Below are positions 21,114 through 30,320 of a stretch of DNA of 64,000 nucleotides, piece after piece (the stretch's first letter is position 1; every line of letters begins with the position of its first letter). The stretch is from Woeseiaceae bacterium (GTDB lineage Bacteria; Pseudomonadota; Gammaproteobacteria; Steroidobacterales; Woeseiaceae). The DNA is taken from NCBI GenBank assembly GCA_021773055.1, contig JAJFKV010000064.1, forward strand, positions 1 to 64,000, in the 5' to 3' direction. The notes under the pieces are model-generated. The model was not told the origin of the DNA. It did not search any database and saw nothing but the letters and a program-made list of their open reading frames with translations. Made by a program: the position numbers and the translations under genes.

Positions 21114-21655
21114 TGCACGAAAACCGAAAGTCTGACGTAAACTGGCTTATAGAAACCGAAAGGCTGCGTCTGCGGCCCGTGACTGTTAGGGATACGGAAT
21201 TGATGCTGGCAGTCTGGAACGATCCCGCGTTTATACGCAACGTATCGGACCGTGGTATACGTACCGTCGAGCAGGCCCGGGAGGCAATAGAATCCGGTGC
21301 TCAAAAGCTGTTCGAGGATTATGGCTACGGGCCGTACTGCATGTCATTGAAGTCCGACGAGACCATGATCGGTATTTGCGGATTATTTAAACGCGAGAAC
21401 CTTGATGATCCAGATATCGGTTTCGGCGTGTTGCCAGACTACTGTGGCAAGGGCTATGCGGTTGAGGCTGCGAAAGCGGTCGTTGAGTACGCGCGAAATG
21501 ACCTCGGAATAGGTGTTCTCACGGCGATCGTTTCTCCGACAAACGCGCCTTCGATTGGTCTTATCCAAAAACTTGGCCTGACATTCGACCAAATGATTAC
21601 AATGCCGGGCGAAGAAAAAGCCATCTGCCTCTATAGTATGGCGCTGACGGATTAG
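21110..21655 (+). CDS. GNAT family N-acetyltransferase
   Basis: LIETERLRLRPVTVRDTELM...PDIGFGVLPDYCGKGYAVEAAKAVV. Confidence 0.9.
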   Translation: MMHENRKSDVNWLIETERLRLRPVTVRDTELMLAVWNDPAFIRNVSDRGIRTVEQAREAIESGAQKLFEDYGYGPYCMSLKSDETMIGICGLFKRENLDDPDIGFGVLPDYCGKGYAVEAAKAVVEYARNDLGIGVLTAIVSPTNAPSIGLIQKLGLTFDQMITMPGEEKAICLYSMALTD

Positions 21656-21666
21656 AGAAAAATACG

Positions 21667-22155
21667 ATGGAATATTTTAAGAGCGACGGTGCACGTACCG
21701 GACTTTTCTTTGGTGCGACTTCAGGTGTTATCACGACGCTTGGACTGATAACAGGACTGAATGCCGGAACGCAGTCGATCACTGCTGTACTGGGTGGCAT
21801 TCTCGTCATCGCCGTTGCGGATTCCATGTCTGATGCGCTTGGTATCCATCTGGCCGAAGAGGCAGATCCCCAAACCGATCACGAACATGTCTGGCAGGCT
21901 ACTATTACGACTTTCCTGACGAAGTTCGTTTTTGCTTTGAGCTTCGCGATACCGTTATTGCTGCTGCCGCTCGGGCCCGCTGTACTGGCCTCGATCGCCT
22001 GGGGCATGTCGGTCATAGTCGTGTTGAGCTACTTTCTGGCGAGGTCGCAAAACGAGTCGCCTTGGTTAATCATCCTTGAACATCTCGGAATAGCAGTTCT
22101 CGTTGTCGTTCTGTCGCACTTTATCGGCGTCTGGGTCGCCAATACATTCGGTTGA
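21667..22155 (+). CDS. Membrane protein, VIT1/CCC1-like
   Basis: SGVITTLGLITGLNAG...VIAVADSMSDALGIHLAEEA resembles VIT-family helix 1/2; hydrophobic C-terminal half. Confidence 0.6.
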   Translation: MEYFKSDGARTGLFFGATSGVITTLGLITGLNAGTQSITAVLGGILVIAVADSMSDALGIHLAEEADPQTDHEHVWQATITTFLTKFVFALSFAIPLLLLPLGPAVLASIAWGMSVIVVLSYFLARSQNESPWLIILEHLGIAVLVVVLSHFIGVWVANTFG

Positions 22156-22291
22156 GCTATACTCGCTGAACGTGAAATGTCGTTGGCCAAAACGAAACAA
22201 GCGGCGAGTTTGGTACGGTGTTCGTGACTTCTGAGCGACCGTTGTTACGGTTGAAGGGGTCGTAGTCACCGAAGGCAAGCGAGGAAAGATA

Positions 22292-22639
22292 ATGAGAGCG
22301 GAGAATCGTATCGATTACGTCGAAATTCCGGTTACGGATCTCGGCAAAGCCAGAGAATTTTTTACCGCCCTGTTCGGTTGGTCGTTCCAGGAATGGGGCG
22401 ACGACTACATGAGTTTTAACGACGGCAGGATCGAGGGCGGCTTTCGTCACGCGCACGAACCCGCGCCTCCGACCGGAGTGCTGATTGTCTTTTTTAGCAC
22501 GGATCTCGAACGCGATTTTGCCCGAGTGCAGGAACTCGGAGCGACGATATCCGAACCCGTTTTTTCGTTCCCTGGTGGCCGACGGTTTCACTTCGTTGAT
22601 CCAACAGGTACCGAATTCGCAATCTGGTCAGCCGTTTAG
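22292..22639 (+). CDS. VOC (glyoxalase/bleomycin resistance) family protein
   Basis: IDYVEIPVTDLGKAREFFTALFGWSFQEWGDDYMSF. Confidence 0.88.
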   Translation: MRAENRIDYVEIPVTDLGKAREFFTALFGWSFQEWGDDYMSFNDGRIEGGFRHAHEPAPPTGVLIVFFSTDLERDFARVQELGATISEPVFSFPGGRRFHFVDPTGTEFAIWSAV

Positions 22640-22663
22640 TAGCTGACACATGGAGAACAGGTA

Positions 22664-23287
22664 ATGGCGGAACTGATTGACCACCCCTGCGTACAACATA
22701 AACTCGCGATCATTCGCGACGTTGATACCGGGCACAAACGTTTTCGTGAACTGGCAACTGAGATCACAAAGTTCATATGCTACGAAGCGCTCAAAAACAT
22801 CGAAACCAAAGCCGTCACGGTACAAACACCGGTCGCCGAGGCTACCTGCCGCAAGCTGGATACCGATCTCGTCGTTGTGCCCATACTTCGTGCCGGTGTC
22901 GGCATGCTGGAGGGCATACTGGAGCTGGTACCGACCGCTCGGGTTGGCTTCGTTGGTCTGTACAGAGACGAAGAAACGAAACAGCCAGTGACCTACTACG
23001 AACGGTTTCCGTCCCAGATCAGGGGAGGGACATGCATCATCATCGACCCGATGATCGCAACCGGTGGCTCAACGGCGGCAGCTATCGATAAGCTCAAGGA
23101 AAGCGGCGCTGGAAGAATCGTCGTTGTTTGCATCGTTACATGCCCGGAGGGCATCGCGCTGGTTGAGTCTGAGCATCCGGATGTCCCGATCTATGCGGCG
23201 GCGATTGATGAAAAACTCAATGAAAATAAGTATATCGTGCCGGGCTTGGGTGATGCCGGAGACCGATTGTTCGGAACGTCGCATTAG
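22664..23287 (+). CDS. upp: Uracil phosphoribosyltransferase
   Basis: LDTDLVVVPILRAGVGMLEGILELVPTARVGFVGLYRDEET, IIDPMIATGGSTAAAI. Confidence 0.95.
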   Translation: MAELIDHPCVQHKLAIIRDVDTGHKRFRELATEITKFICYEALKNIETKAVTVQTPVAEATCRKLDTDLVVVPILRAGVGMLEGILELVPTARVGFVGLYRDEETKQPVTYYERFPSQIRGGTCIIIDPMIATGGSTAAAIDKLKESGAGRIVVVCIVTCPEGIALVESEHPDVPIYAAAIDEKLNENKYIVPGLGDAGDRLFGTSH

Positions 23288-23298
23288 CAGAACCGGAT

Positions 23299-23721
23299 AT
23301 GACGGAAAACAAGACCAAACCCACAAGGCAGAGCGTCACGGCGTTCGTCAACGGCGTCGAAGACAAACAGAAACGCGCCGATATCAAGAAAGTGGCGGCC
23401 ATGATGCGAAGTGCGACTGGCGCAAGAGCCACGATGTGCGGCGCCAGTATTGTTGGCTATGGCCAGTATCACTATAAGTACGCCAGCGGCAGGGAAGGTG
23501 ATTGCTTTTTGACGGGGTTTTCGCCACGAAAACAGGCATTGACGATATACATCATGTCCGGATTCTCGAAATTCAACCCACTGATGCAGAAGCTGGGAAA
23601 ATACAAGACCGGGAAGTCATGTCTCTATATCAAGCGTTTGTCAGATGTCGATGAAAAGGTGCTGGAACGGCTGATTGTTGGAGCCGTAGAATACATGCGA
23701 AAGAATTACGAGACAAAGTGA
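23299..23721 (+). CDS. DUF1801 domain protein
   Basis: IVGYGQYHYKYASGREGDCFLTGFSPRKQALTIYI. Confidence 0.8.
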   Translation: MTENKTKPTRQSVTAFVNGVEDKQKRADIKKVAAMMRSATGARATMCGASIVGYGQYHYKYASGREGDCFLTGFSPRKQALTIYIMSGFSKFNPLMQKLGKYKTGKSCLYIKRLSDVDEKVLERLIVGAVEYMRKNYETK

Positions 23722-23728
23722 GGCAGAC

Positions 23729-24211
23729 ATGAGTGAAGACATCATCAAATCTCGGGTCGAGGACGGCAAGCTCATCGTCGAAACCGCTGCAGGCACTGAA
23801 GAGTATGGCTCACAATTTTTGGTAGCCGCATTGCTTGTGTATATAGCCCGGACTGGTGGCGAAATCGCGCCGGCAGAGTCTGCTCGGATGATTGACCTGA
23901 TCGAAGAGCATTTTCAGTTGCAGGGGGCGGAATCTCTGGAACTGATTACGAGCGCCATGAACGAGACAGTAGACAAGCCTGAACTCGGATTATTGCTGAC
24001 CAATCTCGCACCGTCGCTCGCGGAAGCGGAGAAAGAAGATATTGCTGTCATGGCGTTAAAGGTTGTGGCGGCAGACGGACGTCGGGAATTCGCCGAAATG
24101 GAGCAGTTTAATCGTGCGATGGAGGCCGCTGGCGTTTCGCCGGAAACCGTCCACCGGGCATTCGACAGGTATTTTTCCGAAACGATGCCAGGCACGTTGG
24201 GCGAGAAGTAA
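23729..24211 (+). CDS. TerB-like protein
   Basis: EKEDIAVMALKVVAADGRREFAEMEQFNRAMEAAGVSPETVHRAFDRYF pattern. Confidence 0.65.
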   Translation: MSEDIIKSRVEDGKLIVETAAGTEEYGSQFLVAALLVYIARTGGEIAPAESARMIDLIEEHFQLQGAESLELITSAMNETVDKPELGLLLTNLAPSLAEAEKEDIAVMALKVVAADGRREFAEMEQFNRAMEAAGVSPETVHRAFDRYFSETMPGTLGEK

Positions 24212-24561
24212 TGAAGGTGTTGGGTATTCGATTTTGCGCGGTCGCAGAAGAAGCGATTCCGATGTCCGAGTTTTTCACCGAGGGCCTCGGTCTGGCCGAG
24301 CGCGACCTTGGCGAAGGTGAGGGGTTTCAGGGATGTATTATTCCGGCCGGTGATTCGAGTTGGGTCGAGATTTGGCAAAAGGGTGAGAACATGCCGGCGG
24401 GACTTATGTTGCAGATTGTTGTGGATGATGCAGATGCCGTCGCTGCCAACGCGAAAGATAACGGTGTTGAAGTGCAGGGGCCAATGGAAGCGCACGGCGA
24501 AAAGATCTATTTTGCTGTAGCTCCGGGTGGTCTGCGCGTCAGCTTTCAACAAGTACTCTAG
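24211..24561 (+). CDS. VOC family protein
   Basis: FFTEGLGLAERDLGEGEGFQG...LMLQIVVDDADAVAANAKDNGVEVQGPMEAHGEKIYFAVAPGGLRVSF. Confidence 0.75.
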   Translation: MKVLGIRFCAVAEEAIPMSEFFTEGLGLAERDLGEGEGFQGCIIPAGDSSWVEIWQKGENMPAGLMLQIVVDDADAVAANAKDNGVEVQGPMEAHGEKIYFAVAPGGLRVSFQQVL

Positions 24562-25740
24562 ATGCAGGCAACAATTCGAAATTTTCTGCGGATGGAGTCC
24601 GCCGGCGGAATAGTCCTCATGGGTGCCGCAGTACTGGCGATGATAGCTGCGAATTCCCCGGCTGCTCATCTGTACGCCTATTTCCTCGAGACTCCTGTCG
24701 AGGTACGGGTCGGTGCGCTACAAATCGCCAAGCCTTTGTTTTTGTGGGTAAATGATGGCCTTATGGCGATATTCTTTTTCCTGGTTGGGCTGGAACTCAA
24801 GCGGGAATTCCTGGAAGGAGAGTTGTCGCGCCCCGCAAACGTATTGCTCCCCGCAGTCGGTGCGGTTGGCGGAATGGCCGCGCCCGTGGCGGTTTTTGTC
24901 TGGTTCAACAGCGGTAACCCGCAGGCGATGCAGGGCTGGGCTATACCGGCCGCAACTGATATCGCTTTTGCGCTGGGTATCCTTATGTTACTCGGCAGCC
25001 GGGTACCCGTCGCGCTCAAGATATTCCTGGTATCGCTGGCAATTTTTGATGATCTTGGCGCTATCATCATTATCGCCATTTTTTATTCGACGGATCTATC
25101 AACCGCGGCATTAATCATTAGCGCGATATGTCTAGCAATTCTCGGCGTGTTGAGCTGGCGTGGTGTCAGCACCATTTCGCCTTACATTTTGGTCGGCACC
25201 ATCATGTGGATAGCGGTGCTGAAATCCGGCGTACACGCAACGCTTGCGGGGGTTGCGCTTGCAGCTTTTATTCCGATGCGAGATTTAAACGACAAAGCGC
25301 ATTCGCCGTTACGCGAACTGGAGCACGACTTGCACTCGGTCGTCGCATTCGCCGTGTTGCCATTATTCGCTTTCGTAAATGCTGGTATCAGTCTGGAGGG
25401 CGTCAGTTTTTCAGATCTGTTGCACACGGTACCGCTGGGCATTGCCGCCGGTTTATTTGCTGGCAAGCAGATAGGGATTTTTCTGTTGTGTTTTCTGGCG
25501 ATCAAAACGGGCGTTGCCCGGTTGCCTGAAGGCGCCAACTGGGGATCGCTGTACGGCATTTCGGTGTTGTGCGGAGTCGGCTTTACTATGAGTCTGTTCG
25601 TTGGCTCGCTTGCGTTCGAAAATGTGGCCTTTGATCCGGCAGATATATTCGATGAGCGGCTCGGGATTATTCTCGGCTCCTTATTATCTGGCGTAGTCGG
25701 CTATATCGTCTTGCATGTGACCCTGCCGAAGTCCGCATAA
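24562..25740 (+). CDS. nhaA: Na+/H+ antiporter NhaA
   Basis: [67 protein letters not shown]. Confidence 0.97.
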   Translation: MQATIRNFLRMESAGGIVLMGAAVLAMIAANSPAAHLYAYFLETPVEVRVGALQIAKPLFLWVNDGLMAIFFFLVGLELKREFLEGELSRPANVLLPAVGAVGGMAAPVAVFVWFNSGNPQAMQGWAIPAATDIAFALGILMLLGSRVPVALKIFLVSLAIFDDLGAIIIIAIFYSTDLSTAALIISAICLAILGVLSWRGVSTISPYILVGTIMWIAVLKSGVHATLAGVALAAFIPMRDLNDKAHSPLRELEHDLHSVVAFAVLPLFAFVNAGISLEGVSFSDLLHTVPLGIAAGLFAGKQIGIFLLCFLAIKTGVARLPEGANWGSLYGISVLCGVGFTMSLFVGSLAFENVAFDPADIFDERLGIILGSLLSGVVGYIVLHVTLPKSA

Positions 25741-26210
25741 TGCCGTGGTCGCTGGATACTGCTTGTGAAGCTGATATCGACGAGCTCATGACGTGGTTTC
25801 CAGACGCCCATTCGGTTGATATCTGGGGTGGGCCGAATTTTCGTTTTCCTTTTACCCGCGAGACATTCTTCTCAGATTGCCGATGGCGGGATTTTTCGTC
25901 GTTCTGTTTGAGAAATTCGGATAGCGAGCTCGCCGCGTTCGGTCAGTTGGGTGAACGCTACGGGCGCTCACACCTGGCACGCCTCATCGCGAATCCTCGT
26001 ATGCGCGGTCAGGGCATTGGCAAGAAATTGGTGGAAATGACTATCGCCGCAGCGCGCACCGAACAGGATCACGCTGAAATTGCATTGTTCGTTTACAAGG
26101 ATAATGAGCCCGCCTATCAGTGTTATCTGGCCGTGGGGTTCGAGGAGCACGACTATCCGGACGGCGCGCCGATGCAGGAAAAGTGCTTTTACCTGGTACG
26201 GTCTCTTTAA
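25740..26210 (+). CDS. GNAT family N-acetyltransferase
   Basis: HLARLIANPRMRGQGIGKKLVEMTIAAAR...YKDNEPAYQCYLAVGFEE. Confidence 0.88.
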   Translation: MPWSLDTACEADIDELMTWFPDAHSVDIWGGPNFRFPFTRETFFSDCRWRDFSSFCLRNSDSELAAFGQLGERYGRSHLARLIANPRMRGQGIGKKLVEMTIAAARTEQDHAEIALFVYKDNEPAYQCYLAVGFEEHDYPDGAPMQEKCFYLVRSL

Positions 26211-26315
26211 GGCTACGAACGGCGGCTTTCTCCGAGAGCGGCCATTCAGTGACCAAAGACGGAGCGAGTGACTGTCGCGTTCCGGCCAGAAGCCGAGTCT
26301 ACTTCCGGGCCAATA

Positions 26316-26349
26316 AAAAAAGGGCCAGGCCTAGAGGCCCCGCCCTTTT
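26316..26349. terminator. Probable (bidirectional) terminator between GNAT and csp genes
   Basis: aaaaagggccaggcctagaggccccgccctttt stem between convergent genes. Confidence 0.7.
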
Positions 26350-26417
26350 ATGCCTCAACTCCCACGGAGTGTGAGGCTGGCCAGCAATTACTGCATTGCT
26401 GGCGCAAATTGCGCTAA

Positions 26418-26621
26418 TTAAATCGCTACGATGTTCTCTGCCTGCGGACCTTTCTGGCCTTCAGTAAGAGTGAATTCGACTTTTTGACCCTCAGCCAGCG
26501 TTTTGTGTCCATCGCCTGTAATCGCGCTGAAATGGGCAAACACGTCGGGGCCAGATTCTTGCTCGATGAAGCCAAACCCTTTGGCATCATTGAACCATTT
26601 AACAGTTCCAGTAGTAGACAT
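26418..26621 (-). CDS. Cold-shock protein (CspA family)
   Basis: [34 protein letters not shown]. Confidence 0.97.
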   Translation of the reverse strand: MSTTGTVKWFNDAKGFGFIEQESGPDVFAHFSAITGDGHKTLAEGQKVEFTLTEGQKGPQAENIVAI

Positions 26622-26862
26622 AGTCATAATCCTATTTATTCAAGAGTAATCGGAGCCTTCTTGTGAAGGCCAAGTCGCTGAAAGCGTTGCTATTACTTAT
26701 GAAAACAGGACGAGGTAGTGAAGAAGGAACTTCGAAATCGTGGCCATAAATATCAGACGTACATTCAAGCTGTGCGAAGTGTAACAGCTTGACCCCGTAG
26801 TCAAAGTTTATTCCTCTTATTTGCGGCCACACACAGCGATCAAAATGAAGGCCAAAATCGAT

Positions 26863-27345
26863 TTAGCGCGTCACCCTGGCGGTGGAAGTGAATTCAGGCG
26901 GAATCATGACTCCGTCGCGCTCATCGTCCCAGATAACTGACGATATCCTCCAGCCGTCATCGGTTTTGACAAGTTGGATAGACTTCATTCCCATCGCGTC
27001 GAACCGATCACCGCAATGATCCCCAGACTTTTCATATGAACAAAAACGTTGAGCGATACTGCCAAAAATCTGCGTATTTTCCCAAACCTCGGCCTCGGAG
27101 AAATTTGCAAGTTTTCCGGAGCTCAAAAGGTCCTGTCGTGGCGCGATGAAATCGGCAAGACAATTCACGGTCGGGGTCTCTCCACACGTTTTTACGATAA
27201 CGCAGCCGGGCACGCACAAGGTATGAAGAATACTCAAATCGGCTTCTTTGCCGTCCGTATTGGTGAACGTAGTAAAAAACTTGCGCACCACGGCATCTAT
27301 CGCCGACTTCTCCGTCGCCTCATTGAACTTGTGCGGGTCGTTCAT
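26863..27345 (-). CDS. Hypothetical protein, SnoaL/DUF4440-like
   Basis: AIDAVVRKFFTTFTN...FGSIAQRFCSYEKSGDHCGDRFDAMGMKSIQLVKTDDGWRISSVIWDDE. Confidence 0.6.
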   Translation of the reverse strand: MNDPHKFNEATEKSAIDAVVRKFFTTFTNTDGKEADLSILHTLCVPGCVIVKTCGETPTVNCLADFIAPRQDLLSSGKLANFSEAEVWENTQIFGSIAQRFCSYEKSGDHCGDRFDAMGMKSIQLVKTDDGWRISSVIWDDERDGVMIPPEFTSTARVTR

Positions 27346-27384
27346 CGACCAGGGCCTGCGATAATTCGTACGATATTCGTTAAC

Positions 27385-27963
27385 TCATTCGGTCTGGCCG
27401 ACTTCATAAGCCGCGAAAGCCTCGTCGACATCGGTGTCAAAAAGATGGTTACTGTAGTTGCTCAGCACCTTAACTGATACGGCAAGAATAATCGCGAGCA
27501 GATGGGTCTCTGTATAACCGGCCTCTAGAAACGTCTTCACTCGATCGGACTCAGGTCGACCTCGACTATCGTTAACCTCAACAGCCATTTCATACAAAGC
27601 TCTGATCTTGCTATCGCCAATTACGCCTCCGGAACGGATGGCACTCAATACCTCTTCAGGAACACCGGAAAAGTTGGCAGCTAATGTACTGTGTGCGGCC
27701 ATGCAATAGTGGCAGTCATTAGCTTTACTGATAGCCAGGAAGACCACTTCCTGCTCGGCTGGGCTTAAGTCGCTTTGCTCACGAAATAAACCGTAACCGT
27801 GTAGATAGCTTTCAAGAAAGGCTGGCAGATTGGCCATATTGCTGTACATGTTTGGTATAAAGCCGACCTGCTTTTTCGCCTGATTCAATATGGATGCTTG
27901 CGTCTCGGACGCAGAGTCCAGTGTCACCGCTTGCAAGTCTTTAATTAGGTAATGTGATGTCAT
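27385..27963 (-). CDS. Carboxymuconolactone decarboxylase (AhpD-like) family protein
   Basis: LSPAEQEVVFLAISKANDCHYCMAAHSTLA: CxxC...H motif. Confidence 0.9.
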   Translation of the reverse strand: MTSHYLIKDLQAVTLDSASETQASILNQAKKQVGFIPNMYSNMANLPAFLESYLHGYGLFREQSDLSPAEQEVVFLAISKANDCHYCMAAHSTLAANFSGVPEEVLSAIRSGGVIGDSKIRALYEMAVEVNDSRGRPESDRVKTFLEAGYTETHLLAIILAVSVKVLSNYSNHLFDTDVDEAFAAYEVGQTE

Positions 27964-27986
27964 GGTCTTATCTCTCGTGAAGGGGT

Positions 27987-28265
27987 TTAAGCAACCAGGT
28001 GAAACTGACTGTTCATGCCCTGATTGCGCGTTGGAATAATTGCCTGGTAAGCCTCTGACCGATACCAGTTTTCTGCGCTTTCCCGATCAGGAAACTGAAT
28101 AACCACTTTGGTGCTGAAAGCGGCGTCACCGTGCAGCGCCTCGATTGGGCCTTTGGCGATAAACTCGCCGGAAAATGGAACCAGGGTTTCTGCGGCTAAT
28201 GCACTGTAAGTGCTTAGTCGATCTTTATCGGTCGGTGTCAGGTCGACAATAATCAGTGCGCTCAT
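27987..28265 (-). CDS. DUF1330 family protein
   Basis: MSALIIVDLTPTDKDRLSTYSALA...VVIQFPDRESAENWYRSEAYQAIIPTR. Confidence 0.85.
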   Translation of the reverse strand: MSALIIVDLTPTDKDRLSTYSALAAETLVPFSGEFIAKGPIEALHGDAAFSTKVVIQFPDRESAENWYRSEAYQAIIPTRNQGMNSQFHLVA

Positions 28266-28358
28266 AAGAATGTGTCCGTTGTTTGCTAGTGTTGACACAT
28301 CTTATGGGCTAAGTGAAAATACGACAATAGACGAAAACTTAACTGATTGTTTAAAAAT

Positions 28359-29264
28359 ATGAACAATATAAAGACACTTCCATCGTTGCTGATGTTTGCC
28401 GAGGTCGCCAAGCAGCAATCATTCACACTGGCAGCCAGGCAACTGGGTATGAGTAAGTCTGCGGTGAGCCAGCAGGTGAAACGTCTGGAAGCGCATATTG
28501 GTCAGCAGTTGTTGTCCCGTCATACGCGAGGTATGTCGCTGACCGCTGCGGGTGAAAACCTGCTAACCCGTTGTGAGCTGTTACAAGATCAGGTGAACCT
28601 CGCCTTTGCCGAAATAGACAGCGTCAAAGAAGCGCCCTCAGGGACATTTGCGATCACCATTCCACATTCACTGGAAAGACAGGTGGTGATTCCCGCTTTG
28701 AATCAACTGTGTATCGAGTTTCCGAACATTGAGCCAAGATTGCTTGTCAGCGATGAGTTGCAAGACCTGATCAAGAATAAACTTGATGTCGCACTTTCGT
28801 TTGGCGAACTGAAAGACAGTCATTATCGCGCGTTGCCGGTAGGTTCTGTCGGCGAAATTATCTGTGCGAGTTCAGTTTATGCGCAAATGCACAAACCTGC
28901 CAAAACGATAGAAGATCTGCAAGAGCATCGCTGGGTTGCCGCGCCCTGGCAAAAGCAAAGCGTCTCTATCTGTAAGAATAATGCCATATCGGAAATGATC
29001 GACGTTCAGGTCAAGTTTGTGGCAACGACCAATACCTTGTCTGCTGCACTCGAAATGGTCCTCAATGATATGGGAATGGCATTAATGCCCGAATTTGTTT
29101 TGCACTCGGAGCTTGCAGCAGGGCGTTTGGTCAGAGTTTTGCCAACGTATCAGGGCAGGCGGTGGCCATTTTATATGGTGCACCGTTTTCAAGCCGAGAA
29201 ACCGATTCACGTCACGCGCTTCTACGAGTTAGTGAAGCATTTCTTTGCCAAAGCTTGTGTTTAA
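28359..29264 (+). CDS. LysR family transcriptional regulator
   Basis: LPSLLMFAEVAKQQSFTLAARQLGMSKSAVSQQVKRLEAHIGQQLLSRHTRGMSLTAAG. Confidence 0.95.
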   Translation: MNNIKTLPSLLMFAEVAKQQSFTLAARQLGMSKSAVSQQVKRLEAHIGQQLLSRHTRGMSLTAAGENLLTRCELLQDQVNLAFAEIDSVKEAPSGTFAITIPHSLERQVVIPALNQLCIEFPNIEPRLLVSDELQDLIKNKLDVALSFGELKDSHYRALPVGSVGEIICASSVYAQMHKPAKTIEDLQEHRWVAAPWQKQSVSICKNNAISEMIDVQVKFVATTNTLSAALEMVLNDMGMALMPEFVLHSELAAGRLVRVLPTYQGRRWPFYMVHRFQAEKPIHVTRFYELVKHFFAKACV

Positions 29265-30205
29265 CGCCCTATTTTGGAATCGCTGGTCGGCTCATCGGAC
29301 TGTGGGTCAGACGTTCGCCGCTTCCGCAGCATTACCACACACGCAATTACAAGAACCAGCAACGTCATAATGCTGCCTTCTGGTCCGGTAGTGCCTCCGG
29401 TTAACCACTCCGCCTTGCCGGCAACCGGGGTGAGATCCGCTATCAAAGGAGATAAGCCGAGTTCGATGCCAGTGGTGGGCAGACCAAACCAGGTAATGAA
29501 TATCCAGTTCCAGGCGGCATGCCAGGCACTCGCACCGATGACCGATTTCTGTCGAATGGTGAGGAGACTCAAGAAAATCGAAAACAGCAGGGTCATTGCG
29601 GTGAACAGAGCAAGCATGAGCGGAGGCGTACCTGCCAGGCTGTCGACCTCGACGTGGACCAACGTAAACAGCAATGAATTCCCGATAATACCCGCCCAGA
29701 TGCCGTAGCGTTCTGCGATGCGCCCCATCATCCAGCCGCGGAATACCATCTCTTCGGTTCCCGACTGCAAAATGAAAGCAAACATTAGTATGACTATCGG
29801 TACCAGGTCCAGCGATCTGTCGGCTGACGCTGATTCCAGGGCATAACCACCGAGTACGAAAACGCCACAAACAACCGCTGCTCCCATCAGCAGTCCGTTG
29901 GCGTAGCCGGTAATGAAGATTTTCTTTGAGCGGCGACCCAGCATCAAGCCGACACTCGCCATACTGCGGCCCTCGAATAGCTTGATCCAAAGCGTGAATA
30001 ACAGGGCAATCATCGCGAAGCTACCAATAATTAGTATCAACACGGTGGGATATGTTTCCACGTTTTCGCGAGTCGCGATGCCCAGGACCTTGGCGGGGAA
30101 AAGCACAAGAAGCTGGCCAGCAATAATTACAAAAAGCACCAGGAATGGTATTGCCCATACCCATGTACGGCGATAGTCAGTGCGCTCTTCCGGGAATATA
30201 TTCAT
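29261..30205 (-). CDS. CPBP family intramembrane metalloprotease
   Basis: SGTEEMVFRGWMMGRI (EExxxR), LLFTLVHVEVD, SAWHAAWNWIF. Confidence 0.88.
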   Translation of the reverse strand: MNIFPEERTDYRRTWVWAIPFLVLFVIIAGQLLVLFPAKVLGIATRENVETYPTVLILIIGSFAMIALLFTLWIKLFEGRSMASVGLMLGRRSKKIFITGYANGLLMGAAVVCGVFVLGGYALESASADRSLDLVPIVILMFAFILQSGTEEMVFRGWMMGRIAERYGIWAGIIGNSLLFTLVHVEVDSLAGTPPLMLALFTAMTLLFSIFLSLLTIRQKSVIGASAWHAAWNWIFITWFGLPTTGIELGLSPLIADLTPVAGKAEWLTGGTTGPEGSIMTLLVLVIACVVMLRKRRTSDPQSDEPTSDSKIGR

Positions 30206-30320
30206 TGTCAGTTGGGTCCAGATCGTGATTCTAAAGTTCAGCTACCCAGCCAGATGAGCGTCAGTGGCAATTGGATGCAAGAAAGACGAATTTTCTTTGG
30301 GTTGATATATCGAAGCATTG

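Noticed and set aside
23729-24211. Tellurite-resistance (ter) operon
   Set aside because: Only a single TerB-like gene; no terA/C/D/E/Z partners nearby.
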